Of a DNA stretch of 64,000 nt, positions 30,201 to 39,058 are shown piece after piece. The DNA is from a bacterium (lineage in GTDB: Bacteria > Krumholzibacteriota > Krumholzibacteriia > LZORAL124-64-63). How positions within the stretch are numbered: the first letter of the stretch is position 1; every line of letters begins with the position of its first letter. Both the position numbers and the translations under genes were made by a program. The stretch covers positions 2,480,001 to 2,544,000 of the forward strand of contig JADJQR010000001.1 of NCBI GenBank assembly GCA_016712675.1, written 5' to 3'. The notes below the pieces were generated by a model that was given only the letters and a program-made list of their open reading frames with translations, did no database searches and was not told where the DNA came from.

Positions 30201-33200
30201 GCGCCGGCGGCGGCGTCGGCAGCCGCTGGTCCGGCAACCTCGGTCGCCCACAGGCGCGCCGCGGGCAGGAAGCGGCCCCAGGCCGACTCGGTGTCACCGG
30301 CGGCAAAACCGGGCAGGTCGAACGGCCGGCAGGAGGCGTCGGCGGTGGCCGCCAGCGCGCGCACGCCGTTCCAGCCGCCGGTATCGCCGCCCTCATGGCC
30401 CGCCGCGCGCGAACGCAACAGCCGCCACCAGCGGGTGTCGAGCACGTCGACGCCGGACCAGGGGCCGGCCAATCGCGCGGCGACCTCGAGCGCGCACAAT
30501 CGTAAGCGCCAAGCCAGGTAGGTGCGACGTTCGGCATCGGCCTCGAGCCACTCGTCGCGGCCGTCGCCCGCTGCCGCGGGCACCGCACCCTGCTGCAGGC
30601 TCGCCAGCGCCGGCACCAGCAGCAGGCCGCCATCGCCCGGCGCGGCCGAGTCCTCACCGCGCACGAAGCCCCATCGTGGCCCCGCCGCCGCGATGCGTCC
30701 GTCGGCCACTGCGGTCCAGAACGCGCCGGCCTGGCCTTCGGCCGGGACCTGGACCGTGACGCGTCCGTCCTGCTCGGCCACGCGTTCGGCCCAGGCAGCC
30801 TGCGCAGCCATCGCCTCGGCCGCCAGCAGGCGCGCGTCGGGCGTCGCGCCACGGTCGGCCAGGCGCAGGCGCGGGGGCCGCGCGTCGCCCAGTTGCGCGC
30901 AGTACGGTGAACCGAAGACGCCCAGCCAGGTGGACAGCAGGTCCTCCAGCTCCGCACGCTGCCACGCGGCACCCGTCAGCAGCGAGAGATGCCGGCCGCC
31001 GCGTGTGTGCAGGAGTCCGTGCAGGGCGCGGACCTGCACGTCGCCACGCCGCAGCAGGTCCCAGTGCACGGCCGCGCTGTCGAGGAACACCCAGGAGGCG
31101 TCGGCACCCTCGAAGACGCCCCACAGCGCGTCGAGCCGCCCTGCGTCCGCGCCCAGGTGCAGCACAGAGCCGGCCACGAGCCCCGCCTTGCGCACGCGTT
31201 GGCTGAACTGACCGGCCCACGTGCGGCCGTCGCCGTCCAGGCGCGGTGCCTCGCGCGGCAGGCCGGACACCAGCCGGGCGTAGCGGTCGTACAGGGGCAC
31301 GGCGCCGTCGGGACGCGGCCGGACGTCACGGAAGTCGAGCAGATCGCCGTTGTGCGTCTCGACCAGGCGTGTCCAATGCAACAGAGGCAACAGCGGCTCA
31401 CGCCCGGCGCTGCGGTCGGAAAGCAGGTCCTCGAGCAGCCCGAGCGCCGCGTCCAGGTCGTGCACCGTGCCGCCCTGGGGAATCAGCGTGATGGGGCCGA
31501 TGACCCCGCCGGCGACACGCCCCAACGCTTCCAACCGCTCGAACCGGTCCAGCACCACGCGCCACTTCTGCCGTCCTTCACCCCAGGCCGCGAGCACGGC
31601 CGGGGCATTGCCGGTCGCGATGATCGCCAGATCGCTGCGCGCCAGTTCGGGCGCGGCGGCCAACGCATCGGCCTCGGCGTCGGGGGCATTCGCCCGCGCC
31701 GCGGCCAGCGACCAGCCGTAAGGGTCAGGGCGCGTCCACAGCAACGGCAGCGTCCATGGCTCGAACGAGGCGTCCATGGCCCGGCCGGCCTCGTCGTTCA
31801 GGCAGACGAACGGGTACAGGAAGCGGCAGACCGGATCGCCACGGCGCGCCATGGCGCCGACGCCCGCGCGCAACGTCGGGTCGGCGGTGTGCATGCGGCT
31901 GCGCACCGCCAGCCAGGTCAAGCCGCCCAGCAGCGCGCCCGCAGCCGGCCCCTGCGGCCAGCCGTCGCCGGCCGACACGCGGCGCGGCGGTTCCAGTTCG
32001 GGGTGGCCAAGGCCCGGGTCCCAGCCCGACCGCCACGGCTGCGTCTCGCCCGAGGCGATGCGCACCAGCGCCTGACGCTCGCCGCCACTGCCAGGCAACC
32101 GGCTCTCCAGTACGGCGGTCAGCACGCCGGTGGCGGTCCAGGGTGCAGGGTCGTGCTCCCATGACTTCCCCGCGGCCTGCGCGACCAGATCATCGGCCGC
32201 TACCACGCGACCGCGGCACGGTGCCAGGAAGGCATCCAGCGCCGCGGTGTTCTCGCCCGGGCGCCAGAAGGCCAGGTCACGCGGCTGGTCACCCCACCAG
32301 AAGACCACCGCGATGCGCCCATCGGCTTCGACGGCGCAGGAAGCCCACGAGAGGTTATGCTCGGCCAGCGGGCCGGCCTCGGGCCGGCGGTACTCGATGC
32401 GCGCCAGCGCGCGCTCAAAGCGCGGCGCCAGTTCGGAGCCGGGTTCGAGCCCCGCCGCCTGCATGGCGCCCAGCGCCTCGTCGTAGCGCGGTACCGGGAA
32501 ATGCACGCGGTCGGTATTGCCCAGCAGTTCGAGCAGGCGCACGCGCGCCTCGCCGGAACGCGGCGCCGGGCCGGGGCACACATGCAGGAAGGCGCGGTAG
32601 AGCTCGACGCTTGCCGCGGCACGCCCCAGCAGGCGATCGGCCGTGATCGCCTCCAACCAGCAGCGTTCCTCCTCCAGGCGGCCGGCCGAGCCGAAGTAGC
32701 GAGGCTGCAGGAGTTGCAGGAAGACCTGTGCCCATTCCTGCGACTCCGGAGAGCCCTGCCTGAGCACGCCCTGCTCGACGAACGACTCCAGCAGTTCGCC
32801 ACCCTTGCGGGCCATCCAGAGGCGGTCCTCCTCGGTCAACGGCACATCGTGCCGCACCAACTGCAGGTCGAACGGGCGGCCCGTGCGCGCCGCGGTGCGG
32901 AACAGGCCCTTGAGCAGCGGGACGGCCGAGGCCGGTTCCTCGCCGAACACGCGGCTGCGCGCGACCAGGAACAGTGCCTTCTCGAGAACGGGCTGGTTGC
33001 GCTCGGCGTCGTCCTCCGGTCGCAACTCGGCCACACGCACGCCTTCGCGCACGATGCGGTCGGCGGCGCCCAGGAAGCGCTCGCGGAACTCCCCTGACAG
33101 GCGCTCCCACCGCCCGGGCCGCGCCTGGTCGCGATGCAGAAGACGTTCGGTCCCGTCAGCCAGGCGCTCGGTCAGGAAAATGCGCAGTGGCGACCGCGCA

Positions 33201-33322
33201 CGTGTGTCGATGGCCTGCAGGAACGAGGCCTCGGCGGCGACGAAGTCCTGCGCGGCCAGCGCACGTTCGGCGGCGGCCAGGGACTGCCAGTAGTTGAGCC
33301 CGCGGTGCGATTCGGTAGCCAT
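27236..33322 (-). CDS. Giant protein (2029 residues) with a degenerate SF1 helicase-like region
   Basis: One uninterrupted frame, confirmed by GC-rich third positions and no in-frame stop. There is no signal peptide, so it is probably cytoplasmic. The first 130 residues look like helical repeats (AAAERALAAQDFVAAEASFL). The middle, rich in Ala, Leu and Trp, is unrecognised. From about residue 1580 the order of motifs recalls superfamily-1 helicases. VLRGTLGSGRHD resembles Walker A but lacks the GK[ST]. TFWCPDPATAAFIARE resembles motif Ia, and VVICEAQNF resembles the DExx box with Cys for Asp. RRLLMTVDP resembles motif III and LPAQQRLARRPW motif IV. If so, ATPase activity is lost. The start ATG 33322 is preferred over an upstream GTG (33331); neither has a good ribosome binding site. 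The subtilase gene ends 50 bases upstream, so they may share a transcript. Confidence 0.72.
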   Translation of the reverse strand: MATESHRGLNYWQSLAAAERALAAQDFVAAEASFLQAIDTRARSPLRIFLTERLADGTERLLHRDQARPGRWERLSGEFRERFLGAADRIVREGVRVAELRPEDDAERNQPVLEKALFLVARSRVFGEEPASAVPLLKGLFRTAARTGRPFDLQLVRHDVPLTEEDRLWMARKGGELLESFVEQGVLRQGSPESQEWAQVFLQLLQPRYFGSAGRLEEERCWLEAITADRLLGRAAASVELYRAFLHVCPGPAPRSGEARVRLLELLGNTDRVHFPVPRYDEALGAMQAAGLEPGSELAPRFERALARIEYRRPEAGPLAEHNLSWASCAVEADGRIAVVFWWGDQPRDLAFWRPGENTAALDAFLAPCRGRVVAADDLVAQAAGKSWEHDPAPWTATGVLTAVLESRLPGSGGERQALVRIASGETQPWRSGWDPGLGHPELEPPRRVSAGDGWPQGPAAGALLGGLTWLAVRSRMHTADPTLRAGVGAMARRGDPVCRFLYPFVCLNDEAGRAMDASFEPWTLPLLWTRPDPYGWSLAAARANAPDAEADALAAAPELARSDLAIIATGNAPAVLAAWGEGRQKWRVVLDRFERLEALGRVAGGVIGPITLIPQGGTVHDLDAALGLLEDLLSDRSAGREPLLPLLHWTRLVETHNGDLLDFRDVRPRPDGAVPLYDRYARLVSGLPREAPRLDGDGRTWAGQFSQRVRKAGLVAGSVLHLGADAGRLDALWGVFEGADASWVFLDSAAVHWDLLRRGDVQVRALHGLLHTRGGRHLSLLTGAAWQRAELEDLLSTWLGVFGSPYCAQLGDARPPRLRLADRGATPDARLLAAEAMAAQAAWAERVAEQDGRVTVQVPAEGQAGAFWTAVADGRIAAAGPRWGFVRGEDSAAPGDGGLLLVPALASLQQGAVPAAAGDGRDEWLEADAERRTYLAWRLRLCALEVAARLAGPWSGVDVLDTRWWRLLRSRAAGHEGGDTGGWNGVRALAATADASCRPFDLPGFAAGDTESAWGRFLPAARLWATEVAGPAAADAAAGAALAAGDAGLPAGVNLLVGDLDPAWAAVSARTTLAWERGDLDHWVLLVSDLCPPGAAALVAAGGIDGVSTWGANQAADFPAPLVRVTPADFGDPLLRAFLAVHPPRTVVATGLYEWLPERDREAQESALALRALLDARAHGVILQTHSMPAPWIRFVERACGARLLGSTPTPAAEPAEAAPPESPALACLQGVGAVDRAEAVIRRFQGLLARLRPVMAERSGRAEGADGEPAPPPGRQLLPLEWLAALGGLSSADVEQGAGLLRWVARLAGDPLSAASVRAPGTRRSLESHALMLSRRHADIEKRLDGLGAAATTLLRQWLDGAPVGGLTWIDLEHPPQRVPPDDLSAVDTLLIMVGSGAFGDVGLSYACPRGLLYSTRRLVGLTRPADEVLAAVQHGLAVFAARLAEVAATAMPTAGGLLVQTGVTELQEEERQFLALGAVLGCWRWLGPACPGAVHLVDLLSLADSPTVRQGDDGWELLGALVGGRFAGDEDAAPAPAGPGRLARLTEGKRSLRGLLGGDDGAVSMATVIERVAAVAGLDADQRFLVLRGTLGSGRHDALVRGLVQARRLGDDPGETTFWCPDPATAAFIARECLRVGLPGPLDIRVPEPGAAPDLGRSGGADAADPSGALVVICEAQNFEPETRYRIAQLGRGRRLLMTVDPVAAVEPWEHLFLTTPRADDIVELPAQQRLARRPWAEVGLLAATEREPGPSRRRDKGLMLAEYTANLDQSVARIVAARDTDELGPVLRIVAAMPGDLEYLGDSLLERGWVVASEARLDWLLMPGPRELLAAAADALAAAGLVPARHGLLAAAAAAGGHDDATRASLPPSPLLPRFLAASLRPEARRWLEGLDLGAFPDFASFADAVALSEWGQVVLAEPEARARAAAVVAAWGRAAPAALLDQPLWQAWWLVTLGDLGEQPGTGVRPLALLAEAARAGGAFVGAGVYMCQGTEEPRRHYEVLGRITDQALVFYQVRSPLPGDAT

Positions 33323-33372
33323 GGCACGCACGATATCACGGGCGCCCGCCGTCCGGTAGAAAAGACTGTCGT

Positions 33373-36300
33373 TCAGCGCACGATGGTCACGCGCGCGGCC
33401 GCCTCGGGTCCGCCCGCCCTGGCGCGCACCAGGTAGGTGCCCGCCGGCAGGGGCCGTCCGTCGACATCGCGGCCGTCCCAGGCCGCCTGCCAGCGTCCCG
33501 GCCCGGCCTCGGCCGAGACCTCCGCCACACGGCGCCCGCGCAGGTCGTACACCTCGAATCCGGAAGAGGCTTGGCCGTCGCCCTCGCCTTCAAGGCTGAA
33601 CGAGAACCGACCGGAGCCGGGGTTCGGCTGCACTGTCAGCACCGCGCGCGCGGCGATCGGCGCCGGTGTGGCCGCGGCGCCGGTCACCAGCGGGTAGGCG
33701 CCGCTGTTGCGGCCGTCGGCGCGCGCGGTCGCCCAGAGCGGATCGGAGGCGTGGAGATCGGCCACGGGCGTGATCGAAGCGGTCCGGTTGGCCGCATCCA
33801 GTCGCAGCAGCAGGTCCGCGCTCACGCGTAGCATCGTTGCGCCCACCGCCGGCACCGACCCTGCCGCCTCGCCGCCGATCGCCACCGGCCGCCGGACCGC
33901 GAGCGGATCATCATCGCCGGTGTCCAGGTACCAGGCGGTGGTCTGACCCGGAACGCTTGACAGGCCGTAGAGCAGTTCATGCCACGCCAGGTGCACCAGC
34001 ACCGCCAGGTCGGTGCCCCAGCCGTCGCGGTGGTTCCAGGCCAGCGGCGGGGCCAGGCGCAGGGCGTCGCGCACCAGTTCGCCCTGGCTTGTCGTGCCCC
34101 GCACGTGCAGACCCGGCACCGCGCGCGCGGACCCGACGCCATCGAGCCCCAGCCGTGCTTCGCCAAGGTTCCAGGCCGCAGCCGCGCCCGCCTGGCCGTT
34201 GCTCACCAGGCCGAACAGGCCGACATGCAGTTCACCTGTGCCGGGGCGCCCCGCCACCGCCGGCCAGGAGACCCCTTGCCAGCCGCCGCCGGTCGGACCG
34301 GACACGGTGGCGCCGTCGCCGGGGCCGGGCAGGCCGTCGCCGTCCAACACGCGGAAGACGACCGCCGCCGGGCTACCCTGCAGCATGGGCACGACCACCT
34401 CGTGCCAGCCATCCAGGTCCAGGTCTACCAGCACCGGCGGGCCCGCCGGCGCTGCGCCCAGGCTCCGCGGCCAGCCAGGCAGCGCCGCCAGCTGGTCGTC
34501 CAGCGCCGTGACGGTGCCGTCGGCGAACGCCACGACGATGCACTCGGCGGGTCCGGGCCCGAGCACGCCCACGGCCGGGACCTGTGGTCCGCCGCGGCCC
34601 AGCGGGAGCGCCAGTTCCTGCACCGGGCCGGCGCGCCAGGCGTAGGCGTTACCCACGGCATCGAGCACGAGCACGCGCTTCTGCCCGTCGGCTGTGACGT
34701 AGCCTACCGGCGGCGTCAGCCAGCGGTTGAGCGCCAGGTTGACCGTCTGGTAGGTGCCGGCAGGCGCGAAGAAGTAGACGGAGCCATACTCCGAGCTGAC
34801 CACGATCTCGTCGCCCGCCGCACCGTCCAGGTTCCAGACCAGCGGCAGGTTCAGGCCGCCCTCGGCCGAGACGTGCGGGAAGACGAAGACCGGCCAGTTG
34901 ATGCGGTGTGTGCCGTCGCTGGCCAGCAGGTTCACCGAGCGGGCCACCGGATCGGACGCGACCAGCGAAGGCACGACGAACGAAGGTCCGCTGAAGCCCG
35001 CGACGTTGCCGCACGACGGCATTCCGGTGACGGCGCCCGGCAACACGCGAGCTGCACCCTGTTGCGGGAACACACCGGCCTCGCGCACGCGCAGCGTGAC
35101 CACGCCCTGCCCGGATAACCGCTTGACCGCCAGCAGTTGCCAGGAGCCTTCGATGGCGGTGACATAGGTGTACTCGGAAGTGCCGGCGCCCGACGCATCG
35201 AGGCGCGTCACGCCCGCGTCCGTGCGGTCGACGTCCAGCACCCGCGGATCGGCCACCACCAGCTCGATGTCGAGCCCCGGGCCCGGGAGGGCCTCGACCA
35301 GGTAGCGCACGCGCGGCTGCAGGTCCAGGCGGCGCGCCACCACGGGTTGGCGCGAGCCGGCGAACAGCGAGTCGGTCTGGTCCGCCCCCGGCCGCAGCGG
35401 CACCAGCAGCGCCTGAGACGCCGCGTCGACGCGCAGCAGGCCCCAGCCGCGGTCGTCGCGCGGCGCGGTGCCGGCCGGCAGCGCCGTTCGCGAGGAACCA
35501 TCAGCCGTCTCGGCCGACATGACGGGCGCCGCGGTCAGGCGCAGCACGGCCAACCGCAAGCGGGCCGACGTCACATCGCGCGGCAGCCACGCGGCCTGTT
35601 CGCCCAGCGCCTCGTCCAACAGGTGCAGCGCGCCGGCGGCATGCGCCGCAGCAAGGCTGGTGCCCCAGCGGCCGCTGTAGGTGTCGTCAGGTTCGCTGTC
35701 GGCGCACTCGACGCGCCCGTTCGTCTGCTGCAGCCCGCCACCGGGAGCCACCAGGTCAGGCTTGGTCGGCACCCCGCCCCCGCGCCCGCTGAACGCAGCC
35801 ACCGCACCGTCATCCCCCACCGCACCGACGGTCAGCGCGGTGGACAGGCGCGCGGGCCACCCGGGCCAGCCGCCATCGGTGCCGAAGTTGCCCATCGCCG
35901 CCACCGGCAGCAGCCCGGCGTCCGCCAGTTCGCGCAAGGCGCCGGCGATGCCCAGTTCGGCGTCCCAGTTCGTGGCCATCAGCACCGGCCCGATGCGCAG
36001 CGCCTGGTGCCGGTCCAGCACCCAGTCGCAGGCGGCCAGGAAGTCGCCGGCCCAGGCGTGCCACACGGTGTCGAAGTCGTAGAACTTGACCACGACCAGG
36101 CGCGCGGCCGGCGCCACGCCGCGATGGGCTGCGTCGACGGCGCCACTACCGGCGGCGACGGATGCCAGCGCGGTGCCGTGGTGGTGATAGTCCCAGGGAC
36201 CGGCAGCCTGCGGGTAGTCGTCGGTGACGTCGTGCCAGCCGATGACCTTGTAGCCGGTGAACTGCGGCCAGGCGACCTCGCCCGGGTACCAGTCGCCCGC

Positions 36301-37050
36301 GTCGCCGACGCTGGGCGGCGGACCGTCGATATCGTCGTCCGCGGCATCGCCCAGGTCGCCGTGCGCGGTGTCGCAACCCGAGTCGAGGATGGCCAACGAG
36401 AACGTGCCGTCGTTGCCCAACCGCCAGGGGCCAGTCTCGACGCGATGGGCGCCTACGGACTTGCGGCTGGCGTCGAGCGCCGGCACGCCGTCGCGGTCCA
36501 ACACCAGGCGGCCGCCCGGCGGTGCGGCCAACAGCGCACCAAGGCCGGGCTCGTCCACCTCCAGCACGGTGACGCCGCCGAAACGCGGCGTGCTGAAGAG
36601 CGCACGGCAACTGCCGGCTTTGCCGGCGGCCACGATGGCGCGCGCGGTCACCGCCGGTGACACGTCCAGACTGAGCAGGCGCACGCGCGCCGGGTGCGCC
36701 TTCTCGCCGCTTGCTTCCGGGAACGGTCCGGCGGCCGGCTCGGCGGCGGCGGCCGCGCGCGCGACAGCGGCAGCGGCGGTGGCGTGGTCGCGCAGGTCGG
36801 TGAACGCCACGCGGCCGGCGCGCCAGTGCTGCAGGATGTCCTCGATGCCGTCTGCGTTCAGATCGAGGATTCCGGTGTCGCGGAGAGCCGCCTCGCCGGG
36901 GCCCGAGCCGCCGGCAGCGACCGCGGTCGTCGCCGGACCGCCGCCGAGGACCGGCAGCGCCGACAGCGCCACCAGCGCAAGCATCGGCGCCAGCGCCCGG
37001 GTCAAGCGCCGGGGCGCGTCGATCTGCGGCAGCGGTGGTTTCCCGGTCAT
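33373..37050 (-). CDS. Secreted subtilisin-like protease with FlgD-type Ig tail
   Basis: A 1225-residue exported protein. A signal peptide covers the first 40 or so residues (ALAPMLALVALSALPVLGG). The peptidase S8 triad is visible: Asp in LAILDSGCDTAHGDL (about 222), His in YHHHGTALASVAAGSG (about 290) and Ser in WGTSLAAAHAAGALHL (about 461). DLNADGIEDILQHW near the mature N terminus is a calcium-binding-like Asp loop. After the protease come repeats such as WNLDGAAGDEIVVSSE and VLVDLDLDGWHEVVVP, typical of FG-GAP/beta-propeller blades. The last 90 residues (LTVQPNPGSGRFSFSLEG, VYDLRGRRVAEV, AAWDGRDVDGRPLPAGTYLV) form a FlgD-like Ig domain often found at the end of secreted proteins in FCB-type bacteria. 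ATG 37050 is chosen over GTG 37056. Confidence 0.88.
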   Translation of the reverse strand: MTGKPPLPQIDAPRRLTRALAPMLALVALSALPVLGGGPATTAVAAGGSGPGEAALRDTGILDLNADGIEDILQHWRAGRVAFTDLRDHATAAAAVARAAAAAEPAAGPFPEASGEKAHPARVRLLSLDVSPAVTARAIVAAGKAGSCRALFSTPRFGGVTVLEVDEPGLGALLAAPPGGRLVLDRDGVPALDASRKSVGAHRVETGPWRLGNDGTFSLAILDSGCDTAHGDLGDAADDDIDGPPPSVGDAGDWYPGEVAWPQFTGYKVIGWHDVTDDYPQAAGPWDYHHHGTALASVAAGSGAVDAAHRGVAPAARLVVVKFYDFDTVWHAWAGDFLAACDWVLDRHQALRIGPVLMATNWDAELGIAGALRELADAGLLPVAAMGNFGTDGGWPGWPARLSTALTVGAVGDDGAVAAFSGRGGGVPTKPDLVAPGGGLQQTNGRVECADSEPDDTYSGRWGTSLAAAHAAGALHLLDEALGEQAAWLPRDVTSARLRLAVLRLTAAPVMSAETADGSSRTALPAGTAPRDDRGWGLLRVDAASQALLVPLRPGADQTDSLFAGSRQPVVARRLDLQPRVRYLVEALPGPGLDIELVVADPRVLDVDRTDAGVTRLDASGAGTSEYTYVTAIEGSWQLLAVKRLSGQGVVTLRVREAGVFPQQGAARVLPGAVTGMPSCGNVAGFSGPSFVVPSLVASDPVARSVNLLASDGTHRINWPVFVFPHVSAEGGLNLPLVWNLDGAAGDEIVVSSEYGSVYFFAPAGTYQTVNLALNRWLTPPVGYVTADGQKRVLVLDAVGNAYAWRAGPVQELALPLGRGGPQVPAVGVLGPGPAECIVVAFADGTVTALDDQLAALPGWPRSLGAAPAGPPVLVDLDLDGWHEVVVPMLQGSPAAVVFRVLDGDGLPGPGDGATVSGPTGGGWQGVSWPAVAGRPGTGELHVGLFGLVSNGQAGAAAAWNLGEARLGLDGVGSARAVPGLHVRGTTSQGELVRDALRLAPPLAWNHRDGWGTDLAVLVHLAWHELLYGLSSVPGQTTAWYLDTGDDDPLAVRRPVAIGGEAAGSVPAVGATMLRVSADLLLRLDAANRTASITPVADLHASDPLWATARADGRNSGAYPLVTGAAATPAPIAARAVLTVQPNPGSGRFSFSLEGEGDGQASSGFEVYDLRGRRVAEVSAEAGPGRWQAAWDGRDVDGRPLPAGTYLVRARAGGPEAAARVTIVR

Positions 37051-37146
37051 GCGCACCCCATGCTGGTTCGGCGGCGGGTTCCGGGGTGAGTGTACGGAGC
37101 CTCCGGCCTACCCGCAACGGCGGCACTTGTCCAGCGGGGCCGGGTC

Positions 37147-37533
37147 CTAGAACGCGCCCGCAAGGTGCCGCACGTCGACACCTCCCTCCGCTCCATGGTG
37201 CGTGACGGCGACAACGTCGAAACGCAGGCTGGGCACGTCCGGCTGCGGGTGTGCGGCCAGCCAGGCCAGCGCGGCGCGGCGCACCCGGCGTCGCTGTCCC
37301 GAACCGACGAAGCACTCGGGCTCGGCCGCGCCGTCGGCAGAACGCGCCTTGACCTCGACGAAGGCGAGCACGTCGCCGCGGCGGACGATCAGGTCGATCT
37401 CGCCCCCCGGCACGCGGAAGCGGCGGTCCAGGCAGGCGTAGCCGCAGGCGGTCAGCACCGCGGCGGCCAGGTTCTCGGCCCAGGCGCCGCGGGTGGCGTG
37501 GTCGCGCGGGGCAATGCGGGATGGTACGGGCAT
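37147..37533 (-). CDS. yraN: YraN/UPF0102 family endonuclease-like protein
   Basis: A 128-residue protein of the YraN family, which has a restriction-endonuclease-like fold of uncertain role. GAWAENLAAAVLTACGYACLDRR gives the conserved Gly-x-x-x-Glu helix. PGGEIDLIVRRGDVLAFVEVKAR carries the expected catalytic Glu, Asp and Glu-x-Lys. The start ATG 37533 fits the family length; a longer frame to 37641 adds 36 unrelated residues. In many genomes yraN lies next to rnhB, here about 3 kb upstream, so a secreted-protein cassette may have been inserted between them. That last point is an inference. Confidence 0.85.
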   Translation of the reverse strand: MPVPSRIAPRDHATRGAWAENLAAAVLTACGYACLDRRFRVPGGEIDLIVRRGDVLAFVEVKARSADGAAEPECFVGSGQRRRVRRAALAWLAAHPQPDVPSLRFDVVAVTHHGAEGGVDVRHLAGAF

Positions 37534-37727
37534 GGCGGCGGGCCGATCCGGGAGGGGATCCTGCGGGGGGCGTTGCGGGAATCGGGCCAGCAGAACCAAA
37601 CGCGCCGGAACCTCTTCAAACGGGCGCTTGCGCCGGCGCAAGTCGCGGCAGCGTGCCCGGCCAGAACTCGTCGCACGCGGGAATGACGTCAGGCGTGCGC
37701 CATCAGGTCCGCAAATGTCACTCCATA

Positions 37728-38315
37728 TCAGCGGAACAGGCTCTTGACCCGCCCGAACGAGCTCGCCTCATCGCTCACCGGGCAGTTGGCCGCGTTGATG
37801 CCGGCCACCGGCAGCCCGGGGTCGCCGGACGCCACGTTGCACAGGCGCAGGACACCGTCGCCCACCACGACGGGCAGGCCGCCGGGCAATGAGGGGATCG
37901 GGTGGGGACCGACGTGGAACAGCAGTTCCCCGGGCTCCTGCAGCAGGAGCGTCCAGGCCACCAGGATCATGGCGCCCGACGGCGGTGCCGCGAAGTTGCT
38001 CCCGCAGGCGACCGCGAAGTCGCCCGAGGAAACGTCCTTGTCGACATGGCAGCCGGGACCGGCCTCGATCACCGTCGACAGCACCACGTGCGGGACGCCC
38101 GCCACGCTCACCGAGCACTCGAAGCCGTTGGTCGGGCCGGCCGGGTTCATCAGCGTCAGGTACGCCGTCACCAGCTCGAACGGCGCGGCGGTCGTGCAGT
38201 TGGTGTTGCCGTCGGTGTCGAAGTAGACGCCGAAGGAATCGGTAGCCGGGTCCAGGCCGGCGAAGGCGGCCGGCGCCAGCAGGCCGACGAGCAGAAGGAC
38301 CGCGAGTGCTTTCAT
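37728..38315 (-). CDS. Small secreted protein, tandem copy A, ending SSFGRVKSLFR
   Basis: A 195-residue protein with signal peptide MKALAVLLLVGLLAPAAFA. The mature part starts GLDPATDSFGVYFDTDGNTN and has conserved Cys (NCTT, FECSV, RLCNV, NCPVS). It is homologous along its full length to the next gene upstream: GLDPxTDSxGxYFDTxGNTNC, LMNPAxxTNxFECSV, AGxNAxxNCPVS and the tail SSFGxVKSLFR are shared. Function is unknown. GGAGGTG lies nine bases before ATG 38315; an upstream GTG falls inside that ribosome binding site, so the ATG is the start. The shared C-terminal tail may be a recognition signal. Confidence 0.78.
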   Translation of the reverse strand: MKALAVLLLVGLLAPAAFAGLDPATDSFGVYFDTDGNTNCTTAAPFELVTAYLTLMNPAGPTNGFECSVSVAGVPHVVLSTVIEAGPGCHVDKDVSSGDFAVACGSNFAAPPSGAMILVAWTLLLQEPGELLFHVGPHPIPSLPGGLPVVVGDGVLRLCNVASGDPGLPVAGINAANCPVSDEASSFGRVKSLFR

Positions 38316-38349
38316 GGGGCTCGACACCTCCAGGCTGATGGACTCGGGA

Positions 38350-38913
38350 TCAGCGGAACAGGCTCTTGACGCTCCCGAACGAACTGACCCGCTCGCTCAC
38401 CGGGCAGTTGCCCCCGGCGTTGAGGCCCGCGACCGGAAGGTTCACGTCGCCGGAGGAAACGCCGCAAAGGCGCGGGATGCCGTCGCCGCTCACGACCGGC
38501 AGGTCGCCCGAGACGCCGCGGATGTAGAACAGGAGTTCCGCCGGTGCCGTCAACATGACCGTCCATCTCGCCAGCCAGGCGGCACCATCGGTCACGGGGT
38601 AGTTCCCGCCGCCGCCGACCTGGTAGCAGTCGGGCGAATAGCACCAGTTCTCACCGCCGCCCGCGAGGTCCGTCGACAGGACGAAGTACGGGCCGCCCTG
38701 CATGGTGACCGAGCATTCGAAGCTGTTCGTGACGTCGGCAGGGTTCATGAGCAGGAGATACACCGATTGCTGGAAGAACGCCGGAGACGTAATGCAGTTC
38801 GTGTTGCCGACAGTGTCGAAGTAGATGCCCATCGAGTCCGTGTCGGGGTCCAGGCCGGCGAGCGCGGGCGAGATGCACAGGCCGACGAACAGCAGAGAAA
38901 TCAACGATTTCAT
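38350..38913 (-). CDS. Small secreted protein, tandem copy B, ending SSFGSVKSLFR
   Basis: A 187-residue paralogue of the following gene, 34 bases apart. The signal peptide is MKSLISLLFVGLCISPALA and the mature part starts GLDPDTDSMGIYFDTVGNTN. Cys residues sit at matching places (NCIT, FECSV, RLCGV, NCPVS), and two more lie in a segment absent from copy A (WCYSPDCYQ). The predicted fold is beta-rich. The two genes look like a recent tandem duplication that has diverged to roughly half identity. The role is unknown; both are probably exported to the periplasm or cell surface. Confidence 0.78.
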   Translation of the reverse strand: MKSLISLLFVGLCISPALAGLDPDTDSMGIYFDTVGNTNCITSPAFFQQSVYLLLMNPADVTNSFECSVTMQGGPYFVLSTDLAGGGENWCYSPDCYQVGGGGNYPVTDGAAWLARWTVMLTAPAELLFYIRGVSGDLPVVSGDGIPRLCGVSSGDVNLPVAGLNAGGNCPVSERVSSFGSVKSLFR

Positions 38914-39058
38914 GGAACCGCCACCCCATTCCGCCGTGATCGGCTTCGCGGACCGGAAACCAACGGATTGGGCGCGATCCTATCATATTCCAGGGGCCGG
39001 TTCAACTTCCGGAGCGGCGCGCTTCGCGGGCGGCCCGGCCGGCGTTCCGGGCAGGGCG

